Shown here: positions 29,144 through 36,692 of the stretch, piece after piece
Layout of the letters: every line of letters begins with the position of its first letter
How positions within the stretch are numbered: position 1 is the first letter of the stretch
NCBI GenBank assembly: GCA_030157805.1
Contig: JAOAUB010000046.1
Location: 1-51,154, forward strand
Direction: 5' to 3'
Origin: Legionellaceae bacterium
Lineage (GTDB): Bacteria > Pseudomonadota > Gammaproteobacteria > Legionellales > Legionellaceae
Length of the DNA stretch: 51,154 bases
The notes under the pieces: generated by a model
Told to the model about the DNA's origin: nothing
The model's database searches: none
Seen by the model: the letters and a program-made list of their open reading frames with translations, nothing else
Made by a program: the position numbers and the translations under genes

Positions 29144-29173
29144 TTTGACGCCCAATTCGGCGTCAAATAGTAT
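29144..29173 (+). promoter_or_regulatory. Promoter-like site built on a perfect palindrome upstream of pcs
   Basis: TTTGACGCC (29144-29152) and GGCGTCAAA (29159-29167) are perfect inverted copies around a 6-nt centre. The left arm contains TTGACG (29145-29150), and exactly 17 bp later comes TAGTAT (29168-29173), a good sigma70 spacing directed toward pcs. A second TATAAT is at 29178-29183. The palindrome thus fills the -35 and spacer, which suggests a dimeric regulator site. It lies between the divergent L,D-transpeptidase and pcs genes and could serve both. Confidence 0.45.
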
Positions 29174-29270
29174 AAAATATAATGCTACAATGGGATACTC
29201 AAAATGAGAAGTTATTTCGCAGAGCACCCCATAAATTCTATACTTATGGCACTCGATTTAAAGGAAACTT

Positions 29271-30044
29271 ATGATCAACCACACAACGGACTACCGACCC
29301 TCGCATTATCTGATTGCTTGGGCCGTACATGCATTCACCGCGAGTGCAGCATGTTTTGGACTTCTTACTCTGGTCAAAATCTATCAACATGATTACATCT
29401 TCGCGCTCTGGTTTATGGCCATTGCCGTCGTCATCGATGCCGTGGATGGAACGTTTGCACGACTGGTACGCGTCAAATCGATACTTCCTGGCATTGATGG
29501 CGCACTTTTAGACAATATTGTTGATTACTTAAACTACGTTATTACCCCTTGTTTTTTTCTATACGTTAAACCCGACATGATTCCCGCCAGCGGGGGAATT
29601 CTGATTATTCTTGCAATTATACTGACATCAACGTATCAATTTTGCCAAGCTGACGCCAAAACACCGGATCATTTTTTCAAAGGATTTCCTTGTTATTGGA
29701 ATATCGCTATTTTTTACATGGTCATTTTCAACACCGCCTCGACCAGCAATGCCATCCTGCTTTCCCTGTTGTGTGTGTTAGTGTTTATACCCATCAAGTA
29801 TGTCTATCCCTCAAGACTTGATTACCTCACGCCATCCAAAAACCTTAAAATCATTATGCACCTCTCCTCAATCATTTACGGTATGACATCAGCACTTATT
29901 TTATGGAGCTACCCAGACGTAAGCCCTGTTTACTTAGCTCTTTCTCTGACCTATGTGATCCTATATCTTGCGCTGAGCATTTATCGCACATGCTATCCTC
30001 TACCTATTTTTAATCACCAAAGTGCTGACAAAGCCGAGTATTAA
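29271..30044 (+). CDS. pcs: Phosphatidylcholine synthase
   Basis: 257 residues. Pcs condenses choline directly with CDP-diacylglycerol to make phosphatidylcholine in the inner membrane. The CDP-alcohol phosphotransferase motif in the Pcs-specific spacing DG-x2-AR-x12-G-x3-D-x3-D is visible starting at DGTFARLVRV and ending at GALLDNIVDYL. About eight hydrophobic segments fill the rest. The ATG has AAGGAAA 4 nt upstream. Pcs needs host or environmental choline and is typical of Legionella, Pseudomonas and Rhizobiales, so it is a useful lifestyle clue. A string of three small genes follows on the same strand. Confidence 0.95.
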   Translation: MINHTTDYRPSHYLIAWAVHAFTASAACFGLLTLVKIYQHDYIFALWFMAIAVVIDAVDGTFARLVRVKSILPGIDGALLDNIVDYLNYVITPCFFLYVKPDMIPASGGILIILAIILTSTYQFCQADAKTPDHFFKGFPCYWNIAIFYMVIFNTASTSNAILLSLLCVLVFIPIKYVYPSRLDYLTPSKNLKIIMHLSSIIYGMTSALILWSYPDVSPVYLALSLTYVILYLALSIYRTCYPLPIFNHQSADKAEY

Positions 30045-30094
30045 CTTTATGATGCGGGGCGTTCGTTAATAATTTATTTTGATTGAGGGAAAGC

Positions 30095-30574
30095 ATGTTA
30101 TATCGTTGTTTGTTATCTATTCTAGGACTAACGTTTTTATTGAGTAACGCTCACTGTAATGCGTTTCCTCGAGGCTGTGAAGTCAGAGACTTTGGTTACA
30201 ATCAGGGGCATTTAGTCGTCAATGAGACGGGAAAACAATCGTTTTTTTTAATTAGAAACCAAAGCTCATTACCAATTAAGATGCAACGCGTAGAAACACG
30301 TGATGTCTTCATGAGTCCACCGCTCACCGCGCAAATTGAACCATCCAACTGGGCTGCCTTTGCTTCTGATGTTAGTGAGTTTCATTTTGAATGTTTAAGC
30401 TCCCAAAACGACGACTTGACGACTATTGATTGCCGTGATGTTCTTGAAATTTGCGAATACCCGCGCGTTAGATTTGCATTAAGCAATATGGGAAATTACT
30501 GGGTCTCTGTCAATAAAGCACAACAACAGATCATTGAAGATGCTGTCAGCAAGGGCATCTATCTAAAATGGTAA
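30095..30574 (+). CDS. Small exported protein, tentatively EnhB-like
   Basis: 159 residues from the ATG at 30095, which has GAGGG five bases before it. A TTG four codons earlier is in frame but less likely. The signal peptide is residues 1-21 (CLLSILGLTFLLSNAHC). The mature part begins NAFPRGCEVRDFGY and has paired Cys (GCEV, ECLSS, DCRD, EICEYP), an NQSSLPIKMQR beta stretch and a C-terminal helix. The general look recalls the small exported proteins named EnhB in Legionella, but I cannot confirm this without alignment. Probably co-transcribed with the next two genes (10 and 9 bp gaps). Confidence 0.65.
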   Translation: MLYRCLLSILGLTFLLSNAHCNAFPRGCEVRDFGYNQGHLVVNETGKQSFFLIRNQSSLPIKMQRVETRDVFMSPPLTAQIEPSNWAAFASDVSEFHFECLSSQNDDLTTIDCRDVLEICEYPRVRFALSNMGNYWVSVNKAQQQIIEDAVSKGIYLKW

Positions 30575-30584
30575 GACATAATCA

Positions 30585-31100
30585 ATGAATACTCCTTCTC
30601 ATCAAGTAGCCAATGCTACCTGGATTTTAATCCTCGGTGAAATTGGCGCTTGCTTAACATTTTTTGGTCTTTTTCAAACGCCAGAGCAAGCCCCCATCTA
30701 TTATGTTGCTGGCGCTACATTACTCTTGATCACAGCTATCTATTATCAATTAATCTATTTTATCGCGTTAGAAATCATCTTAATCTCAGGCCACAGCGCC
30801 ATTTTATTTGGCATTGGACCTATACTGCAACTTGCCTTGCCTGTTTTGCTTTCATTACAACTTTTAAGCTTTTATTACTTCAGTGGACAACTGAATAACT
30901 TATTCATTTTTGCTGGTATTGGCGGCATTGCCTTTCATTCAATAGGTTTTGCTTATCAAAGCCAATTCATATTTTTTTGCGGCAGTAGCATGATCGCGAT
31001 CTATGCATTTTATGCAAGCCAAAAATCGAAGCCAGCGTTACTTTGGGGCATTCTTAATGCTTTATTTTCATGTTTCGCAATGATTAAATTATTCTCATAG
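30585..31100 (+). CDS. Integral membrane protein of unknown function
   Basis: 171 residues, almost wholly hydrophobic, with about five to six membrane helices (for example WILILGEIGACLTFFGLF, YYVAGATLLLITAIYYQLIY, ILFGIGPILQLALPVLLSLQ). I do not recognise a family. The ATG follows the preceding stop by 10 bp and the next gene starts 9 bp later, so it looks like the middle gene of an operon with an exported protein and a thioredoxin-fold protein. No catalytic motif is evident. Confidence 0.65.
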   Translation: MNTPSHQVANATWILILGEIGACLTFFGLFQTPEQAPIYYVAGATLLLITAIYYQLIYFIALEIILISGHSAILFGIGPILQLALPVLLSLQLLSFYYFSGQLNNLFIFAGIGGIAFHSIGFAYQSQFIFFCGSSMIAIYAFYASQKSKPALLWGILNALFSCFAMIKLFS

Positions 31101-31109
31101 GAGCGTATT

Positions 31110-31673
31110 GTGGCTAAAACACCATCTAACATGATTGAATTAGGAACGCACGCGCCCTTGTTCTCTTTGATTAATGTCATCACCAATCAAAAATTCAATT
31201 TAAAACATGATGCCAATGACAAAGCTACTGTCGTTATGTTTATTTGCAACCATTGCCCCTACGTGAAACATATCAACGAAGAACTTGTGCAGTTAGCCCG
31301 TGATTACCAAGATAAAAAAGTTCAATTTATTGCCATTAACTCGAACGATGTGGAAAGTTATCCTGATGACTCTCCAGAGAACATGAAAAAAACAGCTCTC
31401 GCGGTAAACTACCCTTTCCCTTATCTTTATGATGCAACACAAGAAGTTGCCCGAGCATATCAAGCAGCTTGTACCCCTGATTTTTACTTATTTGATACCA
31501 ACCTTAGCTTAGTTTACCGTGGTCAATTAGATGATTCACGTCCTGGCAATCAAATTAAAGTTTCTGGCAACTATTTGCGAGATGCGCTTGATCAAGTCTT
31601 AAGCAATAAGCCGGTAACGGTTGAACAGAAACCAAGCCTTGGTTGCAACATCAAATGGAAACCATCAAAATAA
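31110..31673 (+). CDS. Thioredoxin-like (redoxin/AhpC-TSA type) protein
   Basis: 187 residues from a GTG start with AGGAG 7-8 nt upstream. The fold is that of the thioredoxin-related peroxiredoxin-like proteins: LGTHAPLFSLINV at the start, VVMFICNHCPYVKHI with a single candidate peroxidatic Cys pattern (C-N-H-C), FIAINSNDVESYPDDSPENM, YLYDATQEVARAYQAACTPDFYLFD and VYRGQLDDSRPGN. There is no signal peptide, so a cytosolic redox role is likely. CNHC replaces the classical CxxC of thioredoxin. A late Cys pair region (SLGCNIKW) is also typical of the family. Confidence 0.88.
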   Translation: MAKTPSNMIELGTHAPLFSLINVITNQKFNLKHDANDKATVVMFICNHCPYVKHINEELVQLARDYQDKKVQFIAINSNDVESYPDDSPENMKKTALAVNYPFPYLYDATQEVARAYQAACTPDFYLFDTNLSLVYRGQLDDSRPGNQIKVSGNYLRDALDQVLSNKPVTVEQKPSLGCNIKWKPSK

Positions 31674-31850
31674 TAAGGCGTGTTGTTTTTAATTTAGCAC
31701 CTCATCAACATCAGACCTCTTGAATTAATGAATTGATGAGACTCATTTTGATCAAGCTCATCGATGTTTTCCTTCAATCACTTCCAGCCCAAAAACGACA
31801 GAACATAGACAAACAAAAAAACACAGAGGTTTATTTTTTGGCATTCTTGT

Positions 31851-31879
31851 TTGTTTTTTTTGTTGTCGTGGTGTATAAT
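31851..31879 (+). promoter_or_regulatory. Sigma70-like promoter for the coiled-coil protein gene
   Basis: TTGTTT (31851-31856) and a consensus TATAAT (31874-31879) are separated by exactly 17 bp, 95 bases before the ATG at 31975. This sits in the gene-free stretch 31674-31974, which otherwise holds very T/A-rich sequence and a small TGGTTT/AAACCA hairpin near 31891-31910. I saw no RNA gene there. Confidence 0.55.
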
Positions 31880-31974
31880 AAAACACCGATTGGTTTTTTT
31901 AAACCACAACAGCGGTTTTAATTTCACAACAAGGAATGTTTGTATGCAGTTATCTTTGGTCGTGGAGGTATTTT

Positions 31975-34848
31975 ATGAGCCTAACTTATGAAGCTGTTTC
32001 AGCGCAATTACAACAAATTACTCGCATAATAACACAAATAAATGAAACTCATTTACTCTGTAAAACACCGACTTTAGATACTCTGAATAAGAACTTAAGG
32101 ATATTTATAAATACTTATGGCGATATTCTCGAACAAAATCTTGAAAGCAAATTTGTCATATTCAAAGAAAGAGCTATTCAGGATATTGCAAAACACTTAA
32201 AAGAATCCGCTCAACTTTATGGCATGGATTGGACGGATGAATCAATTAGCTCTCTTGATGATCTTGATAAACGATGCAAAAAATTTTATAAATCACTAAA
32301 TGTGCATATAAATCTTCCAACTTCACAATCATCAAAAAAAACCAAACTAGCACCAATTTTTGACCCCGAAGAAACATTAGACCTCAGTCAAATAACCAAC
32401 GATTTTACACGTTCTAAATTATCACAACTCAAACAACTAATAAGTCTTTTTGAAAAAACTGTGTTGGATCACAATAAACTAAAAAAAGAGGCATCAATAG
32501 ACTTCAAGAACGGATCATTTACTAATGTAAAATTGGACCAATTACAAGAGAAATACAAAAGAAAAACTAACGAAGCTATAGCGATTATTTCTGACACTAA
32601 TAAAACAATTAAACTACAATCTAAACTATCGATTCAATATCTCAACAATATGTCACTATTACAAGCTCACATTAATGACCCAACGCAGCAACGTGGACTT
32701 AGTTTGCAGACCAATCTTTTAAAACTCAAACAATTAAATCAAGAACAAAAAAAAATTCAAGATCAAATTTTTGCCGAACAAAAACGTGCCTTTCCTGCAT
32801 CAAACGCGACTGAAATTGAGCTGGTCTCACTTAAACAAAACGCTTTAGACGAATTTAAGACCAAACTTGAAAACTTCATAAATCATATTATTGATATTGA
32901 TGCACGCCATCGAGGACCCGAAGTAAAAACCATCACTCAATACATTATTGATGTTGTTGAACAACTCACGACAAGGCTTGAACAAGACAAACCACCTATT
33001 ACGGCCTTGAGCAATATTAAACAGTTAAAAGGTTTCTTACTTTACCAGCTCAACAACAAAAAATATTCAGGGCCAAATGAAGATATCATCCTCAATCACT
33101 TCTTTTCTACAATAACGCCAAACTCTAATTTAAGACAACAAATCGAACAAATTTATGCAATAATCGCTCAAATGGACTGTTATTTAATTGATAAAGCGAC
33201 GCAATGCTTTAAAGCTCAAAAAATTACTGACGAAACTAAACCACGGATTGATGAACTTAAACGAACCAACACTCCGTTATGCCAAAAGTTATATCTTACA
33301 ATAACAACCATTATTACAGAACTAGATTCGAAAAAGCAAAAACTTTCTTTTAATTCCGATCAAAACAATCCAGTAAATGAAGCATTAAACATATTGCATG
33401 ATTTAAGGTCTCAACTAGAGACATTAGCAGCAACCCATGACATTAAACTGAACCAAGAAAAAAAATCCACTTCTTCTTTGACTAAACTTACACAGACAAC
33501 CACAAAAATTTTAGGCACCGCTTCAAACCCTACTATTCTAACGTCTATCGATGATATTGAACTATTATCAAAGAAAATTACAGGTGAACTCGAAAAACAA
33601 CAACAACTAAAAACGAAGCTTAATGAGATTAAGAGCGCTATTTTCGCACAAAATACGGATGATTTAATAGCCCGTGTTGATGAGGAGGATGCATTTAAAA
33701 AAGCTCAAATCGTTAATGTCCTGAAAGAGAAAATCAACGCAATAAAGGCTACAATCGAAAAATTAAAATCTCAAAATATTATTATCGACGCTATTGAAAA
33801 TAATACGCTCATCACCAACACGGCCGATCAAGCTATTGCCGAAATATTGGCCAAGAATAGCCACATAGACCAAGTTCAAAACGCTGTTGATCGAAAAATG
33901 ACCGAACTCAACCAGATCATCATGACCATCAAAGACCAAATCATCCTAAAATATCAAGAGAATGATTTGTTAGAAAAAATAAATGCTTTAAACAGCTTGC
34001 TAACAAAATTTCAAAATCAACAGTCTCCCAGCTATCTAAACTGCCAAAAAAAGATAATAGATTTACAAAATCAACACGATGGCTATTTAACTCAAATCAC
34101 AACACTTCAAAGAACAACAGCAGATGACTTTTGTCAACGCTTTAAGACAATAAACCCAATGGAGATTTATCAAAACATTGATGCTCAAATTACGCATTGT
34201 GACACTGAGTTAAAAGAGGGACTGAAATTAGAAAAAGAAAGCATTGACGCAGAAACTAAGCGACGCACAACAAGCAATGCTTATAAAACCTCACACACGA
34301 TCATGACAGGAATTAATCAAGAATTCACTCGAATCGTTAGGAAATATTTCCGTAATCTTAAAAAGGAACAAAGGGAAGAAGTCAACAAACTCTTACAAGA
34401 AGATCCCAACTTAATCTCAAAGACAGGCAATGAAATTCTCAACATTGATCCCCGACTAAGAAAACTTAAGGCTATTTATGACGGATTTAATGCTATCAAT
34501 AACAACTATAGCACGACGACCGTTAAACCTCATATGACACAAGACGACCAAAATACAGCTGATAAAACTTATGGAGCTCGTTTAATTCAATGTGTCAATA
34601 CGCATTTAAGAAACAATAGGATGGAAAGTCTATCTGAGGGAAGACGTCACAAGTTCATCCAATTTATTCGCATTAACATACTAAAACCACTGCAGGATAT
34701 GTTCACACGAAAAAACCCTCATGTATTCTTTGCAACAGCAGGCGCCACGATAACGGAAAAAGAACTTGTGCAACTAGGAAACAAAGCCTATGAAAAATTA
34801 TCTCAAGAAACAGATTCGGTAACTGCTCAGTCATTCCGAACACAGTGA
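31975..34848 (+). CDS. Large coiled-coil protein, candidate secreted effector
   Basis: 957 residues, unrecognised. I start at the ATG at 31975 because GGAGG (31964-31968) is ideally placed, while a frame start 13 codons upstream lacks a site. There is no signal peptide and no membrane helix. Composition is rich in Lys, Gln, Asn, Ile, Leu and Thr, with long heptad-like helices over most of residues 15-780 (for example QTTTKILGTA preceded and followed by LKQLNQEQKKIQDQ-type segments). A more structured basic region follows from about 783 (FTRIVRKYFRNLKKEQREEV, FIRINILKPLQDMF). Codons are visibly more AT-rich than in adjacent housekeeping genes. It has its own promoter and no operon partner. Size, composition and isolation resemble type IV effectors of Legionellales, but this is inference. 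The last six codons fall in a repeat-like element. Confidence 0.85.
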   Translation: MSLTYEAVSAQLQQITRIITQINETHLLCKTPTLDTLNKNLRIFINTYGDILEQNLESKFVIFKERAIQDIAKHLKESAQLYGMDWTDESISSLDDLDKRCKKFYKSLNVHINLPTSQSSKKTKLAPIFDPEETLDLSQITNDFTRSKLSQLKQLISLFEKTVLDHNKLKKEASIDFKNGSFTNVKLDQLQEKYKRKTNEAIAIISDTNKTIKLQSKLSIQYLNNMSLLQAHINDPTQQRGLSLQTNLLKLKQLNQEQKKIQDQIFAEQKRAFPASNATEIELVSLKQNALDEFKTKLENFINHIIDIDARHRGPEVKTITQYIIDVVEQLTTRLEQDKPPITALSNIKQLKGFLLYQLNNKKYSGPNEDIILNHFFSTITPNSNLRQQIEQIYAIIAQMDCYLIDKATQCFKAQKITDETKPRIDELKRTNTPLCQKLYLTITTIITELDSKKQKLSFNSDQNNPVNEALNILHDLRSQLETLAATHDIKLNQEKKSTSSLTKLTQTTTKILGTASNPTILTSIDDIELLSKKITGELEKQQQLKTKLNEIKSAIFAQNTDDLIARVDEEDAFKKAQIVNVLKEKINAIKATIEKLKSQNIIIDAIENNTLITNTADQAIAEILAKNSHIDQVQNAVDRKMTELNQIIMTIKDQIILKYQENDLLEKINALNSLLTKFQNQQSPSYLNCQKKIIDLQNQHDGYLTQITTLQRTTADDFCQRFKTINPMEIYQNIDAQITHCDTELKEGLKLEKESIDAETKRRTTSNAYKTSHTIMTGINQEFTRIVRKYFRNLKKEQREEVNKLLQEDPNLISKTGNEILNIDPRLRKLKAIYDGFNAINNNYSTTTVKPHMTQDDQNTADKTYGARLIQCVNTHLRNNRMESLSEGRRHKFIQFIRINILKPLQDMFTRKNPHVFFATAGATITEKELVQLGNKAYEKLSQETDSVTAQSFRTQ

Positions 34849-35055
34849 TGGAGCTCTGAAATTGGCACCGTTCTATCGTCAGAAGATCCTTCTCTGCGTA
34901 CAGGGTGAGCAGTTATCTTCGGGTTATCGATCTTAAACGAGGGGTGCATGGTGGTTCTTGTTTTACGCGCAAAACGCAGTGAGCACGAAAAATAAGTATT
35001 GCCATGACAGAACCACGAAACGCTTACCTTCAATCCCAAAATTAAATATTGACGA
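34828..35055. repeat. Probable dispersed repeat element after the coiled-coil gene
   Basis: From about 34828 the composition changes abruptly from AT-rich coding to GC-richer sequence beginning GTCATTCCGAACACAG. On the minus strand this reads CTGTGTTCGGAATGAC, a string I associate with short dispersed intergenic repeats that give spurious ORFs in many genomes (translating to HHCVRND). The minus strand is open for 77 codons without any gene-like start context. A short AGAAG-ATC-CTTCT hairpin is at 34881-34893. No transposase and no terminal repeats are evident, and the right end is uncertain. Otherwise this 215-bp stretch holds no gene. Confidence 0.45.
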
Positions 35056-35063
35056 AGCACTGG

Positions 35064-35750
35064 TCACTCTTCAGAAAACGTGACTCCACGAGCATGTCCC
35101 AAACTTCGCTGAGCCTTAGCAATGGCCTTACGCAATGCACCAGACTCTTCCGAGTTCGCCGGAACCAACGTCAACAACACCTGCCAATAACCAATTGCCT
35201 GCTGATAATTTTTTTGTTGATAAGCATCCATAGCAAGCATGGCTAAGGCATCAGGCTGTTTTGAATTTTTTTGTAACAACGACAGTAAATTTTTTCGAAT
35301 CTCAGGATTAAACTTTTGTTGATGATTCATCCATTGTGCATAGATATCATTGGTAAGATAACTTTCTTGATTTGGATTAAGTTCAATCGCTTGTTGAAAC
35401 GCACCGTGCGCAGCAGACCAATCATGTTGACTTGCGTATAATCGGCCTAACAAATACCATCCACGAGCACTTTCAGGTGTCTCATGTAATTTTTTCTTGA
35501 GTTTATCAATCAAAACATCTGGCGTTTTAAATTGTTTCAAGATCGCTTGAACTTGTTCAGATTTCGCTTTTTTATCCTGTTCATGGTGCCACAAAGACCA
35601 ACCACCCCATTGAGCATAAAAAATAATAACAAAACTGCCCAGTGCAAGAGGCAATACCACCACCAACACATCTTTTTTATTCAACGCACGAACTATAATT
35701 AAAACAGCAAGCACCAAAAGTACTGCCAAATAGACCACATCCAACATCAC
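35064..35750 (-). CDS. ccmI: Cytochrome c maturation protein CcmI (TPR)
   Basis: 228 residues. CcmI chaperones apocytochrome c to the heme ligation complex. It has two N-terminal membrane helices (VYLAVLLVLAVLIIVRAL and VLVVVLPLALGSFVIIFY), then a periplasmic TPR region (ESARGWYLLGRLYASQHDWSAAHGAFQQAIELNP and DALAMLAMDAYQQKNYQQAIGYWQ). It starts with GTG overlapping the ccmH stop (GTGA). An ATG one codon later is possible. Shorter than E. coli CcmH's CcmI-like part, but typical of stand-alone CcmI. Last gene of the ccm operon. Confidence 0.9.
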   Translation of the reverse strand: MMLDVVYLAVLLVLAVLIIVRALNKKDVLVVVLPLALGSFVIIFYAQWGGWSLWHHEQDKKAKSEQVQAILKQFKTPDVLIDKLKKKLHETPESARGWYLLGRLYASQHDWSAAHGAFQQAIELNPNQESYLTNDIYAQWMNHQQKFNPEIRKNLLSLLQKNSKQPDALAMLAMDAYQQKNYQQAIGYWQVLLTLVPANSEESGALRKAIAKAQRSLGHARGVTFSEE

Positions 35751-36172
35751 GAATTACCCTCACGAGGATTACGTCTGACACAAATACTTCGCCAAAAAAC
35801 TAACAAACCAAGCATTAAAAACACAACCGGACCAAACCATAATAGAACAGTAATTGACTTTATTGGGGGCTTAAATAAAATAAAATCACCGTATCGCTGC
35901 GTTAAATAATCAATAATTTCATGATCGCTTTGCCCCTCTTTAACCAAGCGATACACTTCATCACGAAGATCTTGGGCTAAACCTGCATTAGAATCCGCTA
36001 AGTCTTGATTTTGACAAACTAAACAACGAAGCTCTTTTAACAAAGAAGTAAACTGTGCCTCTTGTTTCGGTTGCTCAAACGGATAAAGACGGGTTGCCAT
36101 TAACGGCGCGCAAAGAAAAAAAAGAATCAATCCTAAGCTAATTTTCTTGTTTAAAATACGGTAAAAAATCAT
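35747..36172 (-). CDS. ccmH: Cytochrome c maturation thiol reductase CcmH
   Basis: 141 residues from the ATG at 36172. Another ATG at 36190 would add six residues. A signal peptide leads to the conserved redox motif LRCLVCQNQ, with DSNAGLAQDLRDEVY and GDFILFKPPIK as family blocks, and a C-terminal membrane helix (LLWFGPVVFLMLGLLVFW). CcmH keeps the CxxCH of apocytochrome c reduced for heme attachment. The gene start lies 35-53 bp inside the ccmG 3' end. Confidence 0.94.
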   Translation of the reverse strand: MIFYRILNKKISLGLILFFLCAPLMATRLYPFEQPKQEAQFTSLLKELRCLVCQNQDLADSNAGLAQDLRDEVYRLVKEGQSDHEIIDYLTQRYGDFILFKPPIKSITVLLWFGPVVFLMLGLLVFWRSICVRRNPREGNS

Positions 36173-36659
36173 TTTTCCAAGTTTTCTCATCTAAAATACC
36201 AACATGACGACGTCGAATGATTCCCTGCGCATCAATTAAAAAGGTCTCTGGTGCCCCATACACCCCAAGATCAATGGCAAGCTTCCCTTTTTTATCAACC
36301 CCAACCTCCCGAAATGGATTACCCCACTCCTCTAACCATCGTTGTGCCGACTTCGGAGAATCTTTATAGTTTAAACCATAAATGGGGATCCCCTCACGAG
36401 CCAGTTGCAACAAGAACACTTGCTCCTCAACACAGGCTGAACACCAACTTGCCCACACATTCAACAAAAAAACCTGATTTCGTAAAGAACTGGATGTTAA
36501 TTTTTGATTCCCCGAACCTAAACTAGGTATTGAAAAAACAGGAAGCCTTTGTCCAAGTTGAACGGAGGGTAATTTTTGGGGATCTAACGATAAACCACGC
36601 CAAAGAAAAAAAGAAAGCCCCACAAAAAACAACAAAGGAATGACTCGCCATGGATTCAT
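36138..36659 (-). CDS. ccmG: Periplasmic thiol-disulfide reductase CcmG/DsbE
   Basis: 173 residues, with an N-terminal membrane anchor (VIPLLFFVGLSFFLWRGL) and a thioredoxin domain. The active site is WASWCSACVEEQ, so the CxxC is C-S-A-C rather than the commoner CPxC. YGAPETFLID with the cis-proline loop and GIIRRRHVG follow. CcmG reduces the thiols of CcmH and apocytochrome. An in-frame TTG at 36662 is slightly better spaced from AGGA than the ATG, so the start is uncertain by one codon. Its 3' end overlaps ccmH. Confidence 0.94.
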   Translation of the reverse strand: MNPWRVIPLLFFVGLSFFLWRGLSLDPQKLPSVQLGQRLPVFSIPSLGSGNQKLTSSSLRNQVFLLNVWASWCSACVEEQVFLLQLAREGIPIYGLNYKDSPKSAQRWLEEWGNPFREVGVDKKGKLAIDLGVYGAPETFLIDAQGIIRRRHVGILDEKTWKNDFLPYFKQEN

Positions 36660-36692
36660 CAATACTCGTTCCTACAAAAAATCAAGATTATT

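Noticed and set aside
29204..29392. Short frame overlapping the start of pcs, possible leader peptide
   Set aside because: No ribosome site is visible and it runs out of frame far into pcs, so it is most likely chance.
31733..31921. Plus-strand frame of 62 codons upstream of the coiled-coil gene
   Set aside because: It has a weak start, very T-rich low-complexity content and overlaps the promoter of the next gene.
31674..31974. PmrA-type regulatory box before the candidate effector
   Set aside because: No pair of TTAA-like half-sites at the expected spacing was found; only a plain sigma70 promoter is seen.
34827..35060. Minus-strand open frame of 77 codons behind the coiled-coil gene
   Set aside because: It lies across the repeat-like segment, has no ribosome site and translates to the sort of spurious sequence such repeats produce.
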